39,473 nucleotides of DNA from Eubacterium sp. GTDB lineage: Bacteria; Bacillota; Clostridia; Lachnospirales; Lachnospiraceae. The notes beneath the pieces were generated by a model. The model saw only the letters and a program-made list of their open reading frames with translations. It did not search any database and had not been told where the DNA came from. The position numbers were made by a program, and so were the translations under genes. Below, one piece after another: positions 33,362 through 39,473 of this stretch (positions are counted from its first letter, which is position 1; each line of letters begins with the position of its first letter). The DNA lies in NCBI GenBank assembly GCA_024696635.1, contig JAILGP010000120.1, positions 1 to 39,473 on the forward strand. Direction: 5' to 3'.

Positions 33362-35062
33362 TTGAGTACTAAAATTGGAAAATCTAAATCCAGTCTTTTG
33401 CTTCATAAGATTATTATTGTTGTTCTTGCATTTATTTATGTGGTAGCAACTTTTTTTAATTATGAAATCATATATAATATCATATCTCCATTTCTGACTC
33501 TGGCAATTACAATTTTATTATTTAGAACTGTGGGGAACATGGGAAAATATCATAATGTAGGAATTTGCTTTATGATATCTCTTTTTTCATGGTTTTTAGG
33601 TGACTTAGCATGGGATATTTATAAATACATATTACCTAAGGTTGAAATATTTGGAAAAATGGCAGAAAATTTTTATCTTCTGACAGACCTTATAATTGTA
33701 GGTGGTCTTCTCATGTATGCCAGAGATACCTTTAAAAAGAGCGATTATCATTTGATGTTTGTAAATATATTCATTCTCTCGGTTATCTCGGTTATATTTG
33801 GATATGGAACGGCTGATTATTATCATCAGTTTGAGGAAGGTTTTAACCTTGAGGTTCTGCAGCTGATATTATACTTCTTTGCATCAATGTTCCTTATCAT
33901 AACAGAAATAGCGATATTGGTAAGAACTGGATTTAGAGGTCATAATAAGGCATTTTATACAGTTTTCTTCACAGTGATGATATACTGCCTATTTGAAATC
34001 CGTTACACAATAATGATTATTATTAATAAAGATCCTGAGAATGCATATATAGATATTGTATACATGATATGCTTTATACTTATTGCATTTTCCTTTACAA
34101 GAGATGATATAAAGGATGCGGATATTAAATTAAAGGAAGGAAATTCTATAAGAAACAGGTATTTATGCTGGATAAATGCAATTGTTATTCTTATAATCAC
34201 AATAGTATTTCAAAGGGTTGGTTACCTGAATTATGTATTGGCGGTAGGAATGGTAATTTCCATGCTGGCATATCTTATTATGTATAAGACTGTCCAGGCC
34301 AATTCCCTGGCGGAAGAACTCCTGATCATACAGAAAAATGAAACCACAAGACTTGAAAAAATGGTTGAGGAGAAAACCAAGGAACTAAGGGAAATGAATA
34401 AGTACCTGGAACATATTTCAAGCACAGATGCTCTTACAGGCTTATATAATCGTAGATATGGTATGGATTATCTGGCAAGGCTTGTAAAGGATGGCTCCAC
34501 CTATCCAATAGCCCTTTATTCACTGGACCTTAATTTCTTTAAGCCTATAAATGATAATTATGGTCATGATATGGGAGATGTGGTTCTTAAGGAGGTTGGA
34601 AAAAGACTTAATAATCTTAAGGATAAAAGGTGCACAGCTATAAGAATAGGCGGAGATGAGTTTATTGTTATATTTGCAAATGCTACTAATGACCTTGCTG
34701 TGAATGGCATGGGGGATCTTATATGTAAAGAGATGGACAGGCCTATAGATGCAGTGCTTGTAACGGAGGAATTTGGAGAAAGGAGAGAAACCTTCCAGAT
34801 TTCCACAAGTATAGGAATAGCAAGAATTCCAAATGATACACTGGATATTGATGAGCTTCTTAAAATGGCTGATGACGCCCTTTATACCATTAAGCATACC
34901 CATGAAGCAAGTGCATATCTGGAATATAGAAATATAAAAGAATTCCTGCGTGAAAGAGCCAGAAAGAAAAAAGAAGAAAAAAAGGAAAAAGAGACAGAAA
35001 CAAATACCGATAATAAATCAGAAATTAAAGCTGATACTAATACCGATAAAAAAACAGGTTGA
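33362..35062 (+). CDS. Membrane diguanylate cyclase (multi-TM sensor + GGDEF)
   Basis: Makes c-di-GMP from two GTP. The 566 residues start with TTG, supported by AGGAGGG 7 nt upstream; no ATG fits. The N-terminal 310 residues contain about eight to ten TM helices forming a membrane sensor of unrecognised family. Residues about 315-350 are a coiled-coil linker (LEKMVEEKTKELREMNKYLEHI). The GGDEF domain follows: DALTGLYNRRYG, LDLNFFKPINDNYGHDMGD, and intact GGDEF at 430-434. The product-inhibition RxxD motif is absent (DKRC occupies that place), so c-di-GMP feedback is not expected at the primary I-site. A Lys/Glu/Thr-rich tail (about 525-566) is low complexity. It is a single-gene unit. Confidence 0.9.
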   Translation: MSTKIGKSKSSLLLHKIIIVVLAFIYVVATFFNYEIIYNIISPFLTLAITILLFRTVGNMGKYHNVGICFMISLFSWFLGDLAWDIYKYILPKVEIFGKMAENFYLLTDLIIVGGLLMYARDTFKKSDYHLMFVNIFILSVISVIFGYGTADYYHQFEEGFNLEVLQLILYFFASMFLIITEIAILVRTGFRGHNKAFYTVFFTVMIYCLFEIRYTIMIIINKDPENAYIDIVYMICFILIAFSFTRDDIKDADIKLKEGNSIRNRYLCWINAIVILIITIVFQRVGYLNYVLAVGMVISMLAYLIMYKTVQANSLAEELLIIQKNETTRLEKMVEEKTKELREMNKYLEHISSTDALTGLYNRRYGMDYLARLVKDGSTYPIALYSLDLNFFKPINDNYGHDMGDVVLKEVGKRLNNLKDKRCTAIRIGGDEFIVIFANATNDLAVNGMGDLICKEMDRPIDAVLVTEEFGERRETFQISTSIGIARIPNDTLDIDELLKMADDALYTIKHTHEASAYLEYRNIKEFLRERARKKKEEKKEKETETNTDNKSEIKADTNTDKKTG

Positions 35063-35079
35063 TAAAAGTAAGATATAAT

Positions 35080-35119
35080 AAAAAGCCGGATTTATTCATA
35101 AGATAGATACGGCTTTTTT
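35080..35119. terminator. Bidirectional terminator between diguanylate cyclase and aldo/keto reductase genes
   Basis: AAAAAGCCG and CGGCTTTTTT pair around a 21-nt loop, with A- and T-runs on either side of the stem. It lies between two convergent stops (35062 and 35151). Confidence 0.8.
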
Positions 35120-35150
35120 GATTATAAATCATACTTAATATTTAATTAAA

Positions 35151-36269
35151 TTATTCAAACTTATCAGCTACCAGCTTAAGGTTTTCTATAATAGGCAGGT
35201 GCTGTGGACAAACCCCTTCGCACTGACCACAGGCTATACATTCACTGGCCTTACCGAATTCCTTTGTAAGGTTTTCATAGTATTCTCCCTGTGGGGTCCA
35301 GTCCTTACCTTCAATCTCCTGCATCTCAGCATTATAAAGAGAAAAATATCTAGGAATATTAATATTCATAGGACAGCCAGGTGCACAGTAGGCACAGCCT
35401 GTACATGGAATAGCGATATTTCCATTGATTATATCAGTAGCATTTTTAATAAGGATTTTTTCCTCTTCATTGATAGGCTTAAAGTCCATCATATATGAAG
35501 TGTTGTCTTCCATCTGGGCTATGTTGCTCATACCACTGAGAACCATATATACATTATCGAGACTTGCTGCGAATCTTATGGCCCAGGAAGGTATGGAAGC
35601 CTTTGAATCATAGGATTTGAAGAGAGTTTCAACCTCTTCTGGTACATTTGCCAGGGTACCACCCTTAACAGGTTCCATAACAATTACAGGCTTTTTATGT
35701 TTTGTAGCTACCTCGTAGCATTCGCGGGATCTTACTCCCTTGCTGTCCCAGTCCAGATAATTTATCTGAAGCTGTACATATTCAAATTCAGGATGGTCAG
35801 TAAGAACCTTGTCCAGAAGCTCAGGTCCATCGTGGAAGGAGAAGCCTATATGCTTTACATCTCCGGCAGCCTTTTTAGCCTGTATCCAGGACCAGCAATC
35901 CAGCTTGTCATAGGTCTGAACAGAATGTGAATTAATATCATGGAGCCAATAATAATCAAAGTAATCAAGACCTGTCTTCCTAAGCTGGGTATTAAATATC
36001 TTGTCCCTGTCCTCTTTTGTGGAAATAAAGCCTGAGTGAAGCTTTGTGGTAAGAGTGTAGCTGTCACGGCTGTGTCTTGTTGTAAGAAAATCCTTTACAG
36101 CATCCTCGCTTTTGAAATTACAATACATCCATGCAGTATCGAAATAAGTAAATCCCCTGTCCAGAAAAATATCTACCATTCTGCTGGTCTGTTCAATATC
36201 TATCTTACCTGGATCAGAAGGGTCTAAAGAGGGAAGCCTCATGAGACCAAATCCTAATTTCTTTCCCAT
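35151..36269 (-). CDS. Aldo/keto reductase with C-terminal ferredoxin domain
   Basis: An oxidoreductase whose physiological substrate is unknown. Residues about 1-270 are the aldo/keto reductase barrel: [20 protein letters not shown] (Asp and Tyr of the catalytic tetrad), LTTKLH (Lys), YWLHDI (His) and [12 protein letters not shown]. Residues about 285-360 carry two [4Fe-4S] motifs, [15 protein letters not shown] and [15 protein letters not shown]. The fusion is common in anaerobes and suggests that electrons can come from or go to ferredoxin rather than only NADPH. The 372-residue length is normal for the fused form. AAAGGAGG precedes the ATG by 6-7 nt. It is divergent from the aconitase-family gene. 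Confidence 0.93.
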   Translation of the reverse strand: MGKKLGFGLMRLPSLDPSDPGKIDIEQTSRMVDIFLDRGFTYFDTAWMYCNFKSEDAVKDFLTTRHSRDSYTLTTKLHSGFISTKEDRDKIFNTQLRKTGLDYFDYYWLHDINSHSVQTYDKLDCWSWIQAKKAAGDVKHIGFSFHDGPELLDKVLTDHPEFEYVQLQINYLDWDSKGVRSRECYEVATKHKKPVIVMEPVKGGTLANVPEEVETLFKSYDSKASIPSWAIRFAASLDNVYMVLSGMSNIAQMEDNTSYMMDFKPINEEEKILIKNATDIINGNIAIPCTGCAYCAPGCPMNINIPRYFSLYNAEMQEIEGKDWTPQGEYYENLTKEFGKASECIACGQCEGVCPQHLPIIENLKLVADKFE

Positions 36270-36608
36270 ATGATACCTCCTTTGAAAAACAGAAAAGTTA
36301 AAACAAAATCAGAAATATAAATCAATGAATTAAGCCTATGGTTAAATCCTAGAAATAAAATCTGAATAATAACTAATGATAAAACATAGCTTGAGTTTAT
36401 CATAAAAAACTTAGTGGTACTATCCTTAATTGTATTTTGAGTACAAATTTTGAATAATATTTTCCTTAAATATGTCAGATATTTTAATGGTAATACTTAG
36501 AGAAAAATGTTAGAATGTCTCCTGGATGTTTTAAATTTCAATAAACTTACAAATTACATATTGGATAAAATTAAGAATTTAAATTTTTATATAGGAGGAA
36601 TTTATCAT
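36270..36608. promoter_or_regulatory. Divergent spacer between aldo/keto reductase and aconitase-family genes
   Basis: 339 bp with no supported gene. The in-frame extension of the downstream ORF (36507-36608) is best read as 5' untranslated sequence, because it contains the AGGAGG site for the ATG at 36609. A small dyad TTGTA-N7-TACAA lies near 36431-36447. No promoter could be chosen with confidence. Confidence 0.45.
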
Positions 36609-38918
36609 ATGGTAAAGCTTTATGAGACAGGCGCATATCTTGTAAATGGTACTGAAATCGTAGCTGATAATGAAAATGCAGCTGCTGAGCTTAGTGCTAA
36701 GGGTATAAGCCAGAGCAAGGAGGAAGCAAAGAAGGGTACAATAGCTTATGGTATCCTTAATTCTCACAATACATCAGGAGATAGTGAGAATCTTAAAATC
36801 AAGTTTGATAAGCTGACTTCCCATGACATTACATTTGTCGGTATTATTCAGACAGCCAGAGCTTCTGGACTTGAGAAGTTCCCAATACCTTATGTTCTTA
36901 CAAACTGCCATAACTCACTTTGTGCAGTTGGTGGAACTATAAATGAAGATGATCACGTATTTGGTCTTTCTGCAGCTAAGAAATATGGTGGAATCTATGT
37001 TCCTCCTCATCAGGCAGTTATTCACCAGTATGCTCGTGAAGAGCTTGCAGAGTGTGGAGCCATGATCCTTGGTTCTGACAGCCACACCAGATATGGTGCC
37101 CTTGGTACAATGGCAATCGGTGAAGGTGGTGGAGAACTTGCTAAGCAGCTTCTTGGAAGAACCTATGATGTAAAGGCACCAAAGGTTATAGCTATATATC
37201 TTGATGGCCAGCCAGTAAAGGGAGTTGGACCTCAGGACGTGGCTCTTGCAATAATCGGCGCTACATTTAAGAATGGATACGTAAAGAATTCTGTAATGGA
37301 ATTCGTAGGACCTGGTGTGGATAAGCTTTCCAGCGATTTCCGTATCGGTATAGACGTAATGACTACAGAAACAACCTGTCTTTCTTCAATCTGGAAGACA
37401 GATACTAATACTAAGGACTGGTTCGAGACTCATTATAGACCTGATGCTTATAAGGAGCTTAGTCCTGCAAATGTTGCTTATTATGATGGAGTAGTATATG
37501 TGGATCTTTCAAAGGTACGTCCTATGATAGCCCTTCCATTCCACCCATCTAATACATTTACAATTGAAGAATTAAATGCAAATCTTGAGGATATTCTTCA
37601 CGATTGCGAGATTCAGGGACGTAAGCAGCTTACAGGAGACGTTGAGTTCAAGCTTACAGACAAGATTCGTGATGGAAAGCTTTATGTAGAGCAGGGAATC
37701 ATTGCCGGATGTGCCGGTGGTGGATTTGAAAATATCTGTGATGCAGCCGATATTCTTAAGGGACATTATATTGGAAATGATGAGTTTACCCTTGATGTAT
37801 ATCCTGCAAGTATGCCTGTAATGATGGAGCTTGTTAATAATGGACGTGCAGCAGATATCATGAAGACAGGTGCAATAGTCAAGACTGCATTCTGCGGACC
37901 TTGCTTTGGTGCCGGAGATACACCTGCTAACAATGCACTTTCAATCAGACATTCAACACGTAACTTCCCTAACAGAGAAGGTTCAAAGATTCAGAATGGA
38001 CAGATTTCTTCAGTAGCACTTATGGATGCTCGTTCTATTGCTGCAACAGCAGTAAATAAGGGTTTCCTTACACCTGCTACAGATATAGATGTTGAATACA
38101 CAGGACCAAAGTATTTCTTCGATAAGTCTATTTATGAAAACAGAGTATATAATGGATGGGGAAATGCAAAGCCTGAGGAAGAACTTAAGCAGGGACCAAA
38201 TATCAAGCCTTGGCCAGCTATGCCAGAGCTTACAGACCATCTCCTTCTTAAGGTCTGCTCTGTTATAACAGACCCTGTTACAACAACTGATGAGCTTATT
38301 CCTTCTGGAGAAACATCATCCTTCAGATCTAATCCTATCGGACTTGCTGAGTTCACACTTTCCCGTAAGGATCCCGAGTATGTTGGAAGAGCTAAGGAAT
38401 TCCATAAGCTTGAGGTTGAAAGAGAAGAAGGCGGACATCCTTGCGAGGTATATCCTGAGATTAAGGAAGTTATGCCTGTGATTAAGGAGAAGTTCAATTC
38501 AGTAAATCATAAGAATACAGGCTTCGGAAGTACTATATATGCTGTAAAGCCAGGTGATGGTTCAGCCCGTGAGCAGGCTGCTTCCTGCCAGAAGGTACTT
38601 GGTGGATGGGCAAATATAGCTCGTGAATATGCAACAAAGAGATATAGATCAAACCTTATAAACTGGGGTATGCTTCCATTTATCATGGACGAAAGCTCAG
38701 TAGATCCAAATTCAGAGAATCCATATGGATTTGAAAATGGAGATTATGTATTTGTTCCTGATGTAAGAAAGGCCGTTGAAGATAAGGCTGAAGTAATAAA
38801 GGCCTACATAGTAAACAAGGGAATGAAGGAAATATCTCTTAAGCTTGGTGAGCTTACAGATGATGAGAGAACTATTATAACCAGCGGATGCCTTATCAAT
38901 TATTATAAGGAAAACTAA
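36609..38918 (+). CDS. Aconitase-family hydratase, YbhJ-like
   Basis: A [4Fe-4S] hydro-lyase related to aconitase; probably isomerises citrate or a related tricarboxylate, but the YbhJ branch is biochemically poorly defined. The ORF track starts at 36507. The ATG at 36609 has AGGAGG 10 nt upstream and yields [18 protein letters not shown], the usual N-terminus, with 769 residues. Cluster ligands are present: Cys368 ([11 protein letters not shown]), Cys429 and Cys432 ([14 protein letters not shown]). [14 protein letters not shown] matches the substrate-binding Arg region (RNF-x-R). The swivelling domain begins after about residue 600 (for example [13 protein letters not shown]). It stands alone; citrate synthase and isocitrate dehydrogenase are not in the window. 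Aconitase function in citrate-to-glutamate synthesis is a reasonable inference. Confidence 0.88.
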   Translation: MVKLYETGAYLVNGTEIVADNENAAAELSAKGISQSKEEAKKGTIAYGILNSHNTSGDSENLKIKFDKLTSHDITFVGIIQTARASGLEKFPIPYVLTNCHNSLCAVGGTINEDDHVFGLSAAKKYGGIYVPPHQAVIHQYAREELAECGAMILGSDSHTRYGALGTMAIGEGGGELAKQLLGRTYDVKAPKVIAIYLDGQPVKGVGPQDVALAIIGATFKNGYVKNSVMEFVGPGVDKLSSDFRIGIDVMTTETTCLSSIWKTDTNTKDWFETHYRPDAYKELSPANVAYYDGVVYVDLSKVRPMIALPFHPSNTFTIEELNANLEDILHDCEIQGRKQLTGDVEFKLTDKIRDGKLYVEQGIIAGCAGGGFENICDAADILKGHYIGNDEFTLDVYPASMPVMMELVNNGRAADIMKTGAIVKTAFCGPCFGAGDTPANNALSIRHSTRNFPNREGSKIQNGQISSVALMDARSIAATAVNKGFLTPATDIDVEYTGPKYFFDKSIYENRVYNGWGNAKPEEELKQGPNIKPWPAMPELTDHLLLKVCSVITDPVTTTDELIPSGETSSFRSNPIGLAEFTLSRKDPEYVGRAKEFHKLEVEREEGGHPCEVYPEIKEVMPVIKEKFNSVNHKNTGFGSTIYAVKPGDGSAREQAASCQKVLGGWANIAREYATKRYRSNLINWGMLPFIMDESSVDPNSENPYGFENGDYVFVPDVRKAVEDKAEVIKAYIVNKGMKEISLKLGELTDDERTIITSGCLINYYKEN

Positions 38919-38943
38919 TCAGCTCTGTAAAAGTGTAAGATAT

Positions 38944-38995
38944 AAGATTCTTAAAGTTGATAGATTATTTAAAACTTTAAGTCTTAGATAATTGG
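38944..38995 (+). terminator. First hairpin after the aconitase-family gene
   Basis: CTTAAAGTT (38950-38958) pairs with AACTTTAAG (38983-38991), with AAGA/TCTT pairing outside a two-base bulge. There is no T-run, so it may be a 3' end stabiliser rather than the terminator. Confidence 0.5.
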
Positions 38996-39035
38996 CTTTC
39001 ATATTTGATTAAGTCTAATCAGTGTTAAAAATTTA

Positions 39036-39087
39036 AATGCAATGCATGAATTTATTTATACAAATAAAGTCTGCATTGCATTTTTTG
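39036..39087 (+). terminator. Intrinsic terminator after the aconitase-family gene
   Basis: A perfect 11-bp stem AATGCAATGCA (39036-39046) with TGCATTGCATT (39072-39082) has a nested TTTATTT/AAATAAA stem and a six-T run. Confidence 0.9.
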
Positions 39088-39121
39088 TTGCGTTTTTGTT
39101 GTTGTTAATAGTGTATTTTTA

Positions 39122-39283
39122 AATAAGAATAGGAATCTGGTTAAGGCTATAGCAGCTGGTCAGTTTAAGGAAGAAGATGTACAAATGGCCTGCACTAAAT
39201 ATTTCAGAAATAAGAAGATATTTAGTAATCTAACTGATGAAGCGACATTTGTTTTTAATCAGATATTTGTTCTTAAGACTTAA
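39122..39283 (+). pseudogene. Probable 5'-truncated gene remnant
   Basis: A reading frame too short for the ORF track ends at TAA 39281-39283 and reads NLVKAIAAGQFKEEDVQ...TKYFRNKKIFSNLTDEATFVFNQIF, with the composition of a real helical protein. The frame is open back to a stop at 39065-39067 but has no ATG, GTG or TTG before the internal ATG at 39185, and no ribosome binding site. A good terminator follows (39328-39372), which suggests a once-complete gene whose 5' part was lost. The family is not recognised. Confidence 0.45.
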
Positions 39284-39327
39284 TATTACAGGATAGATAT
39301 TTTAATAAGATTATTATCAGAATAAAG

Positions 39328-39372
39328 AATAAGCCGAATTGTGTTGGAAAACATTGGTTCGGCTTATTTTTA
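39328..39372 (+). terminator. Intrinsic terminator downstream of the remnant
   Basis: A perfect 11-bp stem AATAAGCCGAA (39328-39338) with TTCGGCTTATT (39358-39368), followed by TTTTTATT. Only about 100 bp of featureless AT-rich sequence remains to the window end. Confidence 0.85.
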
Positions 39373-39473
39373 TTATGGATAAATTGATATGAATTACCAG
39401 GACCATAACAAGTGATTTTCTGGCACTTGGGTTAAATTATTGAATTTATAATAGTTTGTAATTATACTTTATA

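Noticed and set aside
36507-36608. N-terminal extension of the aconitase-family ORF
   Set aside because: The extension has no ribosome binding site and contains the AGGAGG of the ATG at 36609, where family members begin.
1-39473. Mobile element, prophage or defence island
   Set aside because: No transposase, integrase, phage structural, restriction or toxin-antitoxin genes and no terminal inverted repeats were seen; the gene content is core metabolism, signalling and housekeeping.

Overview
The window is AT-rich chromosomal DNA of a Gram-positive anaerobe of the Clostridia, most likely a member of the Lachnospiraceae. This rests on the gene families (four-subunit 2-oxoacid:ferredoxin oxidoreductase, YbhJ-type aconitase, Fe-S aldo/keto reductase, group-III-like phosphofructokinase), AGGAGG-type ribosome binding sites with some TTG and GTG starts, a CIRCE operator, and no outer-membrane genes. 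Genus cannot be fixed from the sequence alone. There is no phage, transposase, CRISPR array or integron; this is core chromosome with a few lineage-specific genes and repeats.

Layout. 1-5 kb: the tail of an unknown gene, an AT-rich tandem repeat, then murG and a GH32 sucrose-6-phosphate hydrolase-like gene (both minus), and a divergent phosphohexomutase. 5-13 kb (plus): a membrane EAL protein with two degenerate GGDEF domains, an RND transporter with a long coiled-coil insertion, and a zinc-ribbon/Sel1-repeat protein. 13-14 kb (minus): an isoprenylcysteine-methyltransferase-like membrane protein with a repeat-rich N-terminus. 14.3-21 kb (plus): dnaX-ybaB-recR, followed without an obvious terminator by a phosphofructokinase and an unrecognised 905-residue membrane-anchored protein. 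21-21.4 kb: a 145-bp intergenic direct repeat. 21.4-25.2 kb: an HD-GYP protein (minus) and lon behind a CIRCE element. 25.4-29.1 kb: tRNA-Gly(CCC) (minus) and a gamma-delta-alpha-beta 2-oxoacid:ferredoxin oxidoreductase operon. 29.3-35 kb: a SERCA-like P-type Ca2+ ATPase, surE (minus), and a membrane diguanylate cyclase. 35-39.5 kb: a ferredoxin-type aldo/keto reductase (minus), a YbhJ-like aconitase-family hydratase, and a probable gene remnant with its own terminator.

How the genes relate. The replication/recombination module (dnaX, ybaB, recR) is a classic operon. Central metabolism is represented by phosphohexomutase, phosphofructokinase, GH32, the ferredoxin-linked oxidoreductase and the aconitase-family enzyme. 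Three c-di-GMP proteins of three kinds (an EAL hydrolase, an HD-GYP hydrolase and an intact GGDEF cyclase) lie within 30 kb, each in its own transcription unit. Nearly every transcription unit ends in a clear intrinsic terminator, several of them shared by convergent genes.

I do not see a new multi-gene defence or mobile system. The most unusual points are: the 905-residue protein ending in what looks like a catalytically altered C39-like domain; the RND pump with an internal coiled coil and an acidic tract; CIRCE control of lon; the duplicated intergenic element; a hairpin between the Shine-Dalgarno and the start of the Sel1 gene; and tandem repeats that carry the surE ribosome binding site.
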